12,581 bases of DNA from Actinomycetes bacterium (GTDB lineage Bacteria; Actinomycetota; Actinomycetes; Actinomycetales; Microbacteriaceae). The position numbers and the translations under genes are program-made. The stretch is taken from the NCBI GenBank assembly GCA_023457615.1, contig JAEWKY010000230.1, positions 1 to 12,581 of the forward strand, given 5' to 3'. The first letter of the stretch is position 1. Each line of letters starts with the position of its first letter. The notes under the pieces were generated by a model. The model made no database searches. It saw only the letters and a program-made list of their open reading frames with translations, and was not told the origin of the DNA. Below are positions 1-7,519 of this stretch, in pieces.

Positions 1-45
1 CGTTCGAGTCGATCGGGGTAGGGGTCCCCGCTCTTGACTCGAACG
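1..45. repeat. Inverted repeat downstream of the regulator gene, possible terminator
   Basis: Positions 1-10 (CGTTCGAGTC) are perfectly complementary to positions 36-45 (GACTCGAACG). Inside the 25-base loop a second 5-bp stem can form (CGGGG at 14-18 with CCCCG at 26-30). On the minus strand it lies about 27 bases past the stop codon of the regulator gene, where a terminator would be expected. There is no clear T-run. The left edge of the window cuts the region, so the structure could be longer. The GTTCGAGTC string looks like a tRNA T-arm, but no acceptor stem or other tRNA part can be seen. Confidence 0.5.
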
Positions 46-72
46 AGCCGATCGGAGCCCGCCCACCGCGAG

Positions 73-1947
73 CTATTCATCGATCAAGCGGACGAGTTCG
101 TCGATGAACGAGGGGAAGTCGGAGGCCGACTTCAGGAGCCGCTGCACGTCGGTGCGGTCGCTGAAGACCTCGACGAACTGCTCGAACACCGTCTGGAACG
201 ACGCCCGGCCCTCGGCGCTGAACGCCACGAGCGCGACGACCTGCACGGTGCCCTCGCCCCAGGCGATCGGCGACTCGAAGAGGGCGATCGCGATCGCCGT
301 GCGCTTCGCGGTCATGCGCATCGAGTGCGGCACGGCCAGCCACTCGGTGAACGCGGTCGACGAGATGCGCTCCCGGTCGAGCACGCCGTCGAGATAGTCG
401 TCGTCGATGATGCCGCGCGCGCGCATCCGCTCGCCGAGGACGCGGATGACCGACGTCTCGTCGCGGGCCTCGAGGTCGCGGAAGAACAGGGCGTCGTCGA
501 AGTAGAGCAGCAGCTCGTCGGCGATCGCCCGTCGGCGGCGCTGGCGGCGGATGCGCGAGATCGCGCCGCGCACGGCATCCAGGTCCGCCTCGGTCGGGAT
601 CGGCTGCACGATGACGACGTTCGCGGGGCGCACCTCCCACGGCACCGTCGAGATCACGAGGTCGGCCTCGAGCGACTCGAGGTCGACGTCGGTGCGCGTG
701 AGCACGCGGTCGATGGCGACGTCGTCGCCGAGAGCGGGCAGGATGCGGCGCTCGAGCAGGTCGGCGATGTCGTGATAGCCGGGGCTCACGAGCACGCACG
801 AGAGCATGCGGCCGCGGCCCGAGCGACGCTCGAGGTGCGAGCCGATGTGCAGCGCGATGTAGGCGATCTCGTCGTCGCCGATCACGATCTCGAAGGCGCT
901 CTGGATCTCGGCGGCGATGAACACCGCGAGCTCGTAGGTGAGCGGGTACGACGACTTGATCGTGCGCGCGAGCGGGTTGGGGTTCGCCACCCCCTCCCGC
1001 GCCCGCACGACGAGGTTGCCCACGTGGGCGCCGAGCCGGGCGAGGAAGGCGTCGTCGTCGAGATCGACGAGGAACTCCTCCTGGGCGCGGTCGACGATGC
1101 GCCGCAGCACGGCGAAGTGCTCGCCCGCGCGCGGGGCGACGAGGGTGCCGGCCCGCGTCGTGAGGAGCGTCGTCAGGTCGCTGAGCTCCCCCGACGGCAG
1201 CCGCGTGCCGAACCTGTCGGCGACGAGGCGGTCGAGGGCGCCCGCCACCGGGTCGCCCGGCTCGGGGGCGTCCTCGGCGAGGGCCGAACCGCGCGAGCGC
1301 TCGACGGCGATCGCGGTGTGCAGCAGCACGCGGTCGAGCCCGAACTCGTTGACGGCGTAGCCCTGGTGCTCGAGCACCCCGATGACGTCGGTCTTGAAGC
1401 CGGAGAGGTCGTCGATGCCGAACGACTCCTGCACGCGGCGGAGGTCGACGAGGCCGTGGGCCTGCTCCTCGGAGAACAGGCGGCTGACGAGCCGGCGGTG
1501 CCCGGCATCCGGGCCGACGAGGCGCACGGCGTCGCCCTCGCGCTGGAGCTCGAGGCCCGCCTCGCGCGCGAGTCCGCGCACCTGGCGGAGGTCGGCCTCG
1601 AGGGTCGACGGGCTCACGAAGAGGGAGTCGGCGAGCTCGTGCACGTCGAGCTCGGCGCCCGCGTGCGTGAGGCGCGTCACGAGGAACGTCATGCGCTCGC
1701 GGGGCGTGCCGGCGCGCTCGGCGCTGCGGTCGCGGCTCGCGTACTCCGCGTGCGCCGAGCGGTTGAGCCGGTAGCCGTCGGGAGAGGAGAGGATGACGTC
1801 GAGCGGCGCCGCCGCGGCCTTCACCGCGACGACGTAGCTGCGCACGGTGCGCGTCGAGACCCCGAGGTGCTCGGCGATCTCGCTCGCCGGAGTCCATCCG
1901 GAGGCCCGCGACAGGTACGCGAGGAGCATCGGTGACTTGTCGGCCAT
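73..1947 (-). CDS. mtlR: PRD-domain transcriptional regulator with EIIB-like and EIIA domains (MtlR/ManR type)
   Basis: The 624-residue protein is a modular PTS-controlled regulator that probably activates the divergent mannitol operon. Residues 8-60 form an N-terminal helix-turn-helix (SEIAEHLGVSTRTVRSY), and a second HTH lies around 85-140. PRD1 spans about 165-270 with His210 (LLHTAIAVER). PRD2 spans about 280-378 with His308 and His367 (DDEIAYIALHIGSHLER). An EIIB-like domain follows at 381-465 and a fructose/mannitol-type EIIA domain at 475-622 with His541 in AVPHS. In this family EI/HPr and EII proteins phosphorylate these histidines to set activity. The EIIB-like strand ends in VSPG, so Ser388 sits where the phospho-Cys is expected. 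ATG at 1947 has GGAG directly against it, an unusual spacing; Met7 (1929) is an alternative start. Length and domain order match MtlR-class activators. Regulation of mannitol genes specifically is inferred from the neighbours. Confidence 0.85.
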   Translation of the reverse strand: MADKSPMLLAYLSRASGWTPASEIAEHLGVSTRTVRSYVVAVKAAAAPLDVILSSPDGYRLNRSAHAEYASRDRSAERAGTPRERMTFLVTRLTHAGAELDVHELADSLFVSPSTLEADLRQVRGLAREAGLELQREGDAVRLVGPDAGHRRLVSRLFSEEQAHGLVDLRRVQESFGIDDLSGFKTDVIGVLEHQGYAVNEFGLDRVLLHTAIAVERSRGSALAEDAPEPGDPVAGALDRLVADRFGTRLPSGELSDLTTLLTTRAGTLVAPRAGEHFAVLRRIVDRAQEEFLVDLDDDAFLARLGAHVGNLVVRAREGVANPNPLARTIKSSYPLTYELAVFIAAEIQSAFEIVIGDDEIAYIALHIGSHLERRSGRGRMLSCVLVSPGYHDIADLLERRILPALGDDVAIDRVLTRTDVDLESLEADLVISTVPWEVRPANVVIVQPIPTEADLDAVRGAISRIRRQRRRRAIADELLLYFDDALFFRDLEARDETSVIRVLGERMRARGIIDDDYLDGVLDRERISSTAFTEWLAVPHSMRMTAKRTAIAIALFESPIAWGEGTVQVVALVAFSAEGRASFQTVFEQFVEVFSDRTDVQRLLKSASDFPSFIDELVRLIDE

Positions 1948-2094
1948 CTCCGGGCCACTCAACCACGGATCGCCGCACGGCGCGACGGAGCGCGCGCTTC
2001 CGCACCCCCGGAAGGGAACCTGTTTGAGCCCCGAGTGAGGGGTTGGCCAGAGTGGGAGAGCAGTAGTCCGGCCCGGAATCGCGAGGAGGCGACC
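1948..2094. promoter_or_regulatory. Divergent intergenic region between regulator and PTS operon
   Basis: This 147-base gap must hold the promoters of both the regulator and the PTS operon, and very probably the regulator's operator. No strong hexamer pair is visible. The best plus-strand candidate is TTGAGC (2024-2029) with CAGAGT (2048-2053) at 18-base spacing, which is weak at -10. A small hairpin, CCCC at 2029-2032 with GGGG at 2039-2042, overlaps it. MtlR-type activators usually work at promoters with poor -35 or -10 elements, so a weak match is not surprising, but the exact sites cannot be fixed from sequence alone. Confidence 0.4.
2083..2089 (+). promoter_or_regulatory. Shine-Dalgarno site fixing the start of the free EIIB gene
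   Basis: GAGGAGG lies five bases before ATG 2095. The frame is open further upstream, to an ATG at 2035, but that start has no comparable site. The Cys-bearing EIIB strand also begins right after Met 2095. The start at 2095 is therefore preferred. Confidence 0.8.
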
Positions 2095-2418
2095 ATGGCG
2101 ACCATCGTGCTCGTCTGCGCGGCCGGCGTCTCCGGCACCTTCCTCGCCCGACGGATCGCGCCCTCCCTCCCCGACGTCCAGTTCGTCGTCACGACCGAGC
2201 ACGGCCTCGAGGACGCGCTCGGTCGCGCCGACGCCGTGCTCGTCGCGCCGCAGCTCGCCGCGTCCGCCGACGCCATCCGCGCCCGCTGCGCCCCCCGGCC
2301 CGTCGGCCTTCTCCCCGTCGAGGCGATGACCCCGGCCGGCAGCATCCTCGCCGTCGACGCGGTCGACGCCCTCGTCCAGACCCTCGAAGAAGAAGCACAA
2401 AGGAGCACGGATGTCTGA
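2095..2418 (+). CDS. Stand-alone PTS EIIB protein, lactose/cellobiose-type fold
   Basis: This 107-residue protein begins with a beta strand and phospho-loop, IVLVCAAGVSGTF, with Cys8 as the likely phosphocysteine. That is the signature of the lactose/chitobiose-type EIIB superfamily, and the length (about 100 residues) is typical. Such proteins take phosphate from an EIIA and pass it to a sugar in a matching EIIC. No EIIC of that class is in the window, and MtlA has its own B domain. The partner is therefore unknown: a permease elsewhere, or the divergent regulator. It leads the operon and overlaps ptsH by 8 bases, so the two are almost certainly co-expressed. The loop reads CAAGVSGTF rather than the common CxxGMSTS, so it is a divergent member. 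EIIB family membership is fairly sure; substrate is not assignable. Confidence 0.8.
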   Translation: MATIVLVCAAGVSGTFLARRIAPSLPDVQFVVTTEHGLEDALGRADAVLVAPQLAASADAIRARCAPRPVGLLPVEAMTPAGSILAVDAVDALVQTLEEEAQRSTDV

Positions 2419-2674
2419 GCGCACCGTCGTCGTCGCGTCGAGCCACGGGCTGCACGCCCGCCCCGCCGCCCTGTTCACCCAGACCGCCGCGAAGGCGGGG
2501 CTGCCGGTGACGATCAAGAAGGGCGACCGCTCGGTCGACGCCACGAGCATCCTCGGCGTCATCTCGCTCGGCATCGACCACGGCGACGAGGTCGTGCTCG
2601 CGGCCGACGGCGAGGGCGCCGACGAGGCGCTCGACGCCCTCGAGGCCCTGCTGCTCGAGGACCACGACGCGTGA
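2411..2674 (+). CDS. ptsH: Phosphocarrier protein HPr
   Basis: HPr carries phosphate from Enzyme I to the EIIA proteins in the cytoplasm. The 87-residue length is standard. The active-site motif SSHGLHARPAA places His15 and Arg17 exactly where the family has them. The second landmark, DATSILGVISLGI, carries a serine at position 46, the site that HPr kinase modifies in Firmicutes; whether it is used here is unknown, since actinobacteria generally lack that kinase. AAAGGAG at 2399-2405 gives a good ribosome site five bases before the ATG. The gene overlaps the upstream EIIB by 8 bases and the downstream ptsI by 4, indicating translational coupling. Identification is secure. Confidence 0.96.
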   Translation: MSERTVVVASSHGLHARPAALFTQTAAKAGLPVTIKKGDRSVDATSILGVISLGIDHGDEVVLAADGEGADEALDALEALLLEDHDA

Positions 2675-4323
2675 CCACCCTCTCCGGGATCGGCGTCGGC
2701 CGCGGGCTCGCGGTCGGGCCGGTGCGGCGGATGTCCGATCCGCTGCCCGAGCCGCCGACGACGGCGAGCACGCTCGGCCCCGACGCCGAGAAGGAGCGCG
2801 TCACGCACGCGCTCGCCGCGACGGCGGACGACATCCGCTCCCGCGCCGCGAAGGCCGGCGGCAAGGCCGGCGAGGTGCTCGAGGCGCAGGCCCTCATGGT
2901 CGACGATCCGACGCTGCGCACCGACATCGACGCCCGCATCGACACGGGCAACACGGCGGAGCGCGCGGTCTTCGACGCCTTCAACGTCTTCGTCGACATG
3001 CTGCGCGGGCTGGGCGAGTACATGGCCGGCCGGGTCTCCGACCTCGAGGACCTCTCGCAGCGCTCGATCGCCCGCCTGATGGGCGTGCCCGTGCCGTCGG
3101 TGCCCGACAGCGACGTGCCCTTCGTGCTCGTCGCGCGCGACCTCGCGCCCGCCGACACCGCGCTGCTCGACATCTCCCGCGTGCTCGCGATCGTGACGTC
3201 CGAGGGCAGCAAGAGCACCCACACCGCGATCCTCGCCGGCGAGAAGGGCATCCCGGCGGTCGTCGGGATGCCGGACGCCGCGACGATCGCGGAGGGGTCC
3301 ACCGTCATCGTGGACCCGGTGGCCGGCACGGTGGAGGTCGATCCGTCGGCGGAGGCGGTGACCGCGGCCGAGACGCGGATCGCCGAGCGCGCGTCCCGGG
3401 TCCACGCCACCGGTCCCGGGGCGCTCGCCGACGGCACCGCCGTGCCGCTGCTCGCGAACCTCGGCTCGGCCGAGGGCGTCGAGAAGGCAGTCGCCGAGGG
3501 CGCCGAGGGCGTCGGGCTGTTCCGCACCGAGTTCCTGTTCCTCGACGCGGACACCGCGCCGACGGTCGAGCAGCAGCGCGCGGCCTACTCCGCCGTGCTG
3601 GCCGGCTTCCCGGGTCAGAAGGTCGTCGTGCGCGCGCTCGACGCGGGCGCCGACAAGCCGCTCGCCTTCCTCAACGACGACGAGGAGGAGAATCCCGCGC
3701 TCGGTCTGCGCGGCATCCGCTCGCTCCGCGCGAAGGAGGCCGTGCTGCGCGACCAGCTCACCGCGCTCGCCGCGGCCGACGCCGAGAACGAGGCCGACAC
3801 CTGGGTGATGGCTCCGATGGTCGCGACCGTCGAGGAGACGCGCTACTTCACCGCTCTCGCGAAGGAACTCGGTCTGAAGACGGCGGGCGTCATGGTCGAG
3901 GTGCCGTCCGCGGCGCTGCTCGCCGACCGCATCCTCGCCGTCGCCGACTTCGCCTCGATCGGCACCAACGACCTCACGCAGTACACGATGGCGGCCGACC
4001 GGATGCTCGGATCGGTCGCGTCGTTCCAGGACCCGTGGCATCCCGCCGTGCTCGACCTCGTCGGGCGCATCGGTGCCGCCGGCACGACCCACGGCAAGCC
4101 CGTGGGCGTCTGCGGGGAGGCGGCGGGCGACCCGAAGCTCGCCGTCGTCCTCGTCGGCCTGGGGGTCACGACCCTGTCGATGAGCCCGCCCGCGATCGCC
4201 GACGTGCGCGACGAACTCGCCCGCTGGACGCTCGAGGGCGCCCGGGCCGCCGCCCGCGCCGCGCTCGACACCGAGGATGCCGCCGGCGCCCGCGCCGCGG
4301 TCGAGGACCTCACCCCGCACTGA
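2671..4323 (+). CDS. ptsI: PTS Enzyme I (phosphoenolpyruvate-protein phosphotransferase)
   Basis: Enzyme I autophosphorylates from PEP and passes the phosphate to His15 of HPr, the first step for all PTS sugars. The 550 residues are slightly shorter than the 575 of E. coli. The N-terminal swivel domain carries the active His184 in EGSKSTHTAILA. The C-terminal PEP-binding barrel shows GLFRTEFLF (Arg285), NPALGLRGIR near 341-350, VMVEVPSAA, ASIGTNDLTQYTMAADR (429-444) and the catalytic Cys481 in VGVCGEAAGD. The start is GTG inside GTGA, a 4-base overlap with the ptsH stop. All landmark residues are present, so the enzyme should be active. This is probably the cell's general EI, although a second copy elsewhere cannot be excluded. 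Confidence 0.97.
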   Translation: MTTLSGIGVGRGLAVGPVRRMSDPLPEPPTTASTLGPDAEKERVTHALAATADDIRSRAAKAGGKAGEVLEAQALMVDDPTLRTDIDARIDTGNTAERAVFDAFNVFVDMLRGLGEYMAGRVSDLEDLSQRSIARLMGVPVPSVPDSDVPFVLVARDLAPADTALLDISRVLAIVTSEGSKSTHTAILAGEKGIPAVVGMPDAATIAEGSTVIVDPVAGTVEVDPSAEAVTAAETRIAERASRVHATGPGALADGTAVPLLANLGSAEGVEKAVAEGAEGVGLFRTEFLFLDADTAPTVEQQRAAYSAVLAGFPGQKVVVRALDAGADKPLAFLNDDEEENPALGLRGIRSLRAKEAVLRDQLTALAAADAENEADTWVMAPMVATVEETRYFTALAKELGLKTAGVMVEVPSAALLADRILAVADFASIGTNDLTQYTMAADRMLGSVASFQDPWHPAVLDLVGRIGAAGTTHGKPVGVCGEAAGDPKLAVVLVGLGVTTLSMSPPAIADVRDELARWTLEGARAAARAALDTEDAAGARAAVEDLTPH

Positions 4324-4391
4324 CGCGGCCCCCGGCTCGATCCACCCCCCTCACCCATGACGCAGCACCCCAACAGAAGGAGACACACCAC

Positions 4392-5849
4392 ATGACAACG
4401 ACGTCAACCACCGCCTCGGGCGCGACCAACGCGCGCGTGCGGGTGCAGAGGTTCGGATCGTTCCTCTCGAACATGATCCTGCCCAACATCGCGGTGTTCA
4501 TCGCGTGGGGCATCATCACGGCGTTCTTCATCCCGACCGGCTGGACCCCCAACGAGACCCTCGCGGCGCTCGTCGGCCCGATCCTGCTGACCCTCATCCC
4601 GGTGCTCATCGCGTTCACCGGCGGCCGCATGGTCTACGACTGGCGCGGTGGCGTCGTCGGCGCCGTGACCGCCATGGGTGTGATCGTCGCCGAGCCGGAT
4701 CGCGTCATGATCCTCGGCGCGATGATCGCCGGTCCGCTCTCGGCCTGGCTCTTCAAGCAGCTCGAGCGCCTCTGGAAGGGCCGGGTGCGCGCGGGCTTCG
4801 AGATGCTCGTCGACAACTTCTCCGCGGGCATCTTCGCCTTCGGGGCGGCGATCGCGGCGTTCTTCGGCCTGAGCAAGGTCGTCGTCTGGATCAGCGACGT
4901 CTTCGGCGGCGCGGTCGGGTTCCTCGTCGAGAACGGCCTGCTGCCGCTCGCGAGCATCATCGTGGAACCGGCGAAGGTGCTGTTCCTCAACAACGCGATC
5001 AACCACGGCGTGTTCACGCCGCTGGGCGCCGAGCAGTCGGCCGAGACCGGGAAGAGCATCTTCTTCCTCATCGAGGCGAACCCCGGCCCCGGCGCCGGTC
5101 TGCTCCTCGCGATCATCGTGTTCGGTGTCGGCGCCGCCCGGGCGACCGCTCCGGGAGCGTTCATCATCCACTTCTTCGGCGGCATCCACGAGATCTACTT
5201 CCCGTACGTGCTGGCCAAGCCGTTCCTCATCCTCGCGATGATCGCCGGCGGCGCGACGGGCGTGCTGACGAACGTCATCTTCGGATCCGGCCTGCGAGCC
5301 CCGGCGTCGCCGGGATCGATCTTCGCGATCCTCTTCCAGACGGCGTCGGACAGCTTCCTCGGCGTCATCCTCTCCGTGATCCTCTCGGCGGCGGTGACCT
5401 TCCTCGTCGCCGCGGTGATCCTGCGGGCGAGCCGCAAGCGCGACCTCGCGGACGCCGACGCGGCGTTCACGTCCGCGGTCTCGCAGACGCAGGCGAACAA
5501 GGGCAAGGAGAGCTCCGCGCTCGCCGGGCTCGCGGCCGCCGCCGGTGCCGGGGCGATCTCGAACATCGTGTTCGCGTGCGACGCGGGCATGGGCTCGAGC
5601 GCGATGGGCGCCACGGTGCTGCGCAAGAAGCTCAAGGATGCCGGCGTCACCGGGGTCACGGTCACCAACAAGGCGATCGCGAACCTCGACGGCGGCGAGG
5701 ACCTGGTCATCACCCAGAAGGAGCTGACCGACCGGGCCAAGGGCAAGGCGCCGAACGCGGTCCACGTCTCCGTGGACAACTTCATGAACAGCCCCGCCTA
5801 CGACGACGTCGTCTCGACGGTCGCCGAGAACCGGGCCGCGAAGAAGTGA
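4392..5849 (+). CDS. mtlA: Mannitol-specific PTS permease EIICB
   Basis: MtlA takes up mannitol across the cytoplasmic membrane and releases mannitol-1-phosphate inside. The EIIC part (about 20-350) has several hydrophobic segments beginning with ILPNIAVFIAWGIITAFF, then the family motifs NNAINHGVFTPLG (200-212) and GGIHEIYFPYV with Glu267. A linker of about 40 residues leads to the EIIB domain, where NIVFACDAGMGSSAMG carries phospho-Cys396. The 485-residue length fits the CB form; there is no A domain, which is supplied by the next gene, mtlF. AGAAGGAGA at 4375-4383 is a good ribosome site for ATG 4392. The 68-base gap after ptsI is pyrimidine-rich and shows no clear promoter, so it is probably part of the same transcript. 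Confidence 0.96.
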   Translation: MTTTSTTASGATNARVRVQRFGSFLSNMILPNIAVFIAWGIITAFFIPTGWTPNETLAALVGPILLTLIPVLIAFTGGRMVYDWRGGVVGAVTAMGVIVAEPDRVMILGAMIAGPLSAWLFKQLERLWKGRVRAGFEMLVDNFSAGIFAFGAAIAAFFGLSKVVVWISDVFGGAVGFLVENGLLPLASIIVEPAKVLFLNNAINHGVFTPLGAEQSAETGKSIFFLIEANPGPGAGLLLAIIVFGVGAARATAPGAFIIHFFGGIHEIYFPYVLAKPFLILAMIAGGATGVLTNVIFGSGLRAPASPGSIFAILFQTASDSFLGVILSVILSAAVTFLVAAVILRASRKRDLADADAAFTSAVSQTQANKGKESSALAGLAAAAGAGAISNIVFACDAGMGSSAMGATVLRKKLKDAGVTGVTVTNKAIANLDGGEDLVITQKELTDRAKGKAPNAVHVSVDNFMNSPAYDDVVSTVAENRAAKK

Positions 5850-5859
5850 GCGCGTAGCA

Positions 5860-5905
5860 GGATGGGTGCAGGGCGGAGACGTCGTCCCGCCCTGCACCCT
5901 CATCC
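5860..5905 (+). repeat. Strong intercistronic hairpin between mtlA and mtlF
   Basis: GGGTGCAGGGCGG (5864-5876) pairs perfectly with CCGCCCTGCACCC (5887-5899) around a 10-base loop. After a two-base bulge, GGAT (5860-5863) pairs with ATCC (5902-5905). The structure begins 10 bases after the mtlA stop and ends about 30 bases before the mtlF ribosome site. There is no T-run. It may stabilise the upstream mRNA or partly terminate, setting different amounts of membrane and soluble components. Pairing is seen directly; function is inferred. Confidence 0.8.
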
Positions 5906-5948
5906 CGCACCGCCAGCCACCACACCGCCCGGGAAGGACATCCACCCC

Positions 5949-6380
5949 ATGACCGACGTTCTCGACATCTCGCGCATCCGCCTCTCGGGCTCCGGGACCA
6001 CCCGCGACGACGCCATCCGCGAGGCGGGCAGGCTGCTCGTCGACTCGGGCGCCGTCACCCAGGCCTACGCCGACGCGATGTTCGACCGCGAGGAGGCCGT
6101 GTCGACGTACATGGGCAACTACCTCGCCATCCCGCACGGCACGAACGAGGCGAAGGACGGGATCCTGTCGTCGGCCCTGTCGTTCGTGCGCTACGACACC
6201 GAGCTCGACTGGAACGGCAACCCCGTGCGGTTCGTCGTCGGCATCGCGGGCAAGGGCGACGAGCACCTCGGCATCCTCTCCGGCGTCGCGATCGCGTTCA
6301 GCGACGACGCCGTGGTCGAGAAGCTGCTCGCGGCGACCTCCCCGGAGGAGATCGTCGGCCTCCTCGACCTCGAGTCATGA
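5949..6380 (+). CDS. mtlF: Mannitol-specific PTS EIIA component
   Basis: This soluble protein takes phosphate from HPr and passes it to Cys396 of MtlA. The 143 residues form a single fructose/mannitol-type EIIA domain with the phospho-histidine His63 in YLAIPHGTNEAKDGI, followed by VVGIAGKGDEHLGILS, both classic MtlF features. The frame is open upstream to an ATG at 5862, but that would run through the hairpin; AAGGA at 5934-5938 favours ATG 5949. The stop overlaps the mtlD start as ATGA. The C-terminal EIIA domain of the regulator at the left edge is a paralogous module, with AVPHS in place of AIPHG. Identification is secure. Confidence 0.96.
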   Translation: MTDVLDISRIRLSGSGTTRDDAIREAGRLLVDSGAVTQAYADAMFDREEAVSTYMGNYLAIPHGTNEAKDGILSSALSFVRYDTELDWNGNPVRFVVGIAGKGDEHLGILSGVAIAFSDDAVVEKLLAATSPEEIVGLLDLES

Positions 6381-7519
6381 GCCGGCCGGTCGCGGTCCAC
6401 TTCGGGGCCGGCAACATCGGCCGCGGCTTCATCGGCCTGCTGCTGCACGAGGCCGGGTACGAGGTCGTCTTCGCCGACGTGAACGCGACCCTCATCGGGA
6501 TGCTGCGGTCGGCATCCTCGTATCGGGTCGTCGAGGCGGGGGCCGGGGGCGTCGAGAAGACGGTCACCGGATTCCGCGCGATCGACTCGAGCGCCGACCC
6601 GGCCGGGCTCACCGAGGCTCTCGCGGCGGCGTCGGTCATCACGACGGCGGTCGGTCCCAACATCCTCAAGTTCGTCGCCCCGGCGATCGCGGCCGGCATC
6701 CTCGCCCGGCCGATCTCGGCCGGCCCCGTCGCCGTCATGGCGTGCGAGAACGCGCTCGGCGCCACCGACCTGCTGCGCGACGAGGTGCTGAAGCACGGCG
6801 CCGCGGAGGAGATCGGGGTGCGCGCCGTGTTCGCGAACACCGCGGTCGACCGCATCGTGCCCGAGCAGGCGGCCGACTCCCTCGACGTGACGGTCGAGCC
6901 GTACTGCGAGTGGGCCGTCGAGTCGACGGCGTTCGGATCGGCGGTTCCCGACATCCCGGGCGCGCACTTCGTGCCCTCGCTCGCGCCGTACATCGAGCGG
7001 AAGCTGTTCACCGTCAACACCGGGCACGCGACGACGGCGTATCACGGGCGACTCGCGGGTCACGGCACGATCGCCGGGGCGCTCGCCGATCCCGCCGTGC
7101 GGGCGGCCGTCGAGGCCGTGCTGCGCGAGACGTCGGACTACCTCGTCGCGACGCACGACTTCGACGAGTCGGAGCAGGCGGCGTACCGCGAGAAGACGCT
7201 CGAGCGGTTCTCGAACCCGGCGATCGACGACTCCGTCGAGCGCGTCGGGCGCCAGCCGCTGCGCAAGCTGTCGCGGCACGAGCGCTTCGTCTCGCCCGCG
7301 GCCGAGATCGCGGAGGCCGGGGGATCGGCGACCGCGCTGCTCGGGGCGATGGCCGCCGCGCTGCGCTTCGACGCCCCCGGTGACGAGGAGGCGGTGAGGC
7401 TGCAGGCGATGCTGCGCGACGGCTCCGACCTCGTGCGGGAGGTCATGGGCCTCACCCCCGACGACGCCCTCTACGACGGAGCCTCCGCGACCGTCTCGGC
7501 GGTGCGCGCCGCGCTCTGA
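6377..7519 (+). CDS. mtlD: Mannitol-1-phosphate 5-dehydrogenase
   Basis: MtlD oxidises mannitol-1-phosphate to fructose-6-phosphate with NAD+, feeding the imported sugar into glycolysis. The 380 residues match the family's usual length. An N-terminal Rossmann motif, HFGAGNIGRGFIG (8-20), binds NAD. CENALGATD (123-131) and VFANTAVDRIVP (151-162) are typical family segments. The catalytic K-x4-N-x2-H set is Lys209, Asn214 and His217 in KLFTVNTGHATTAYHGR. It starts at the ATGA overlap with mtlF and has no strong ribosome site of its own, so it is likely translated by coupling. It is the last gene of the PTS operon. Its final codons are part of a 20-base tandem duplication that runs past the stop. 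Confidence 0.97.
   Translation: MSRPVAVHFGAGNIGRGFIGLLLHEAGYEVVFADVNATLIGMLRSASSYRVVEAGAGGVEKTVTGFRAIDSSADPAGLTEALAAASVITTAVGPNILKFVAPAIAAGILARPISAGPVAVMACENALGATDLLRDEVLKHGAAEEIGVRAVFANTAVDRIVPEQAADSLDVTVEPYCEWAVESTAFGSAVPDIPGAHFVPSLAPYIERKLFTVNTGHATTAYHGRLAGHGTIAGALADPAVRAAVEAVLRETSDYLVATHDFDESEQAAYREKTLERFSNPAIDDSVERVGRQPLRKLSRHERFVSPAAEIAEAGGSATALLGAMAAALRFDAPGDEEAVRLQAMLRDGSDLVREVMGLTPDDALYDGASATVSAVRAAL

Noticed and set aside
1..45. A tRNA 3' part suggested by GTTCGAGTC
   Set aside because: The T-arm-like string pairs with a distant inverted copy instead of forming a 5-bp T-stem, and no acceptor, D or anticodon arm can be seen in the window.
34..1935. A 633-codon plus-strand open frame opposite the regulator
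   Set aside because: Composition is Arg/Glu/Ala/Val-rich with no recognisable motif, and it mirrors a real gene on the other strand.
1955..2055. A spaced inverted pair CCACTCAACC (1955-1964) and GGTTG/AGTGG (2041-2045, 2051-2055) as a regulator operator
   Set aside because: The second half is broken by five bases and the arms are short, so chance is a sufficient explanation in GC-rich DNA.
73..4320. A 1415-codon minus-strand open frame running from the regulator through the region antisense to the PTS genes
   Set aside because: Only the part below 1947 has family motifs. The rest is antisense to ptsH, ptsI and EIIB and is low-complexity Arg/Gly/Ala-rich translation typical of GC-rich shadow frames.
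4035..4391. Upstream extension of the mtlA frame into ptsI
   Set aside because: The extension is Arg-rich shadow sequence over ptsI; the ribosome site at 4375-4383 and the hydrophobic start of the protein place the true start at 4392.
4404..6266. A 620-codon minus-strand open frame opposite mtlA and mtlF
   Set aside because: It is antisense to secure genes and consists of repetitive charged residues.
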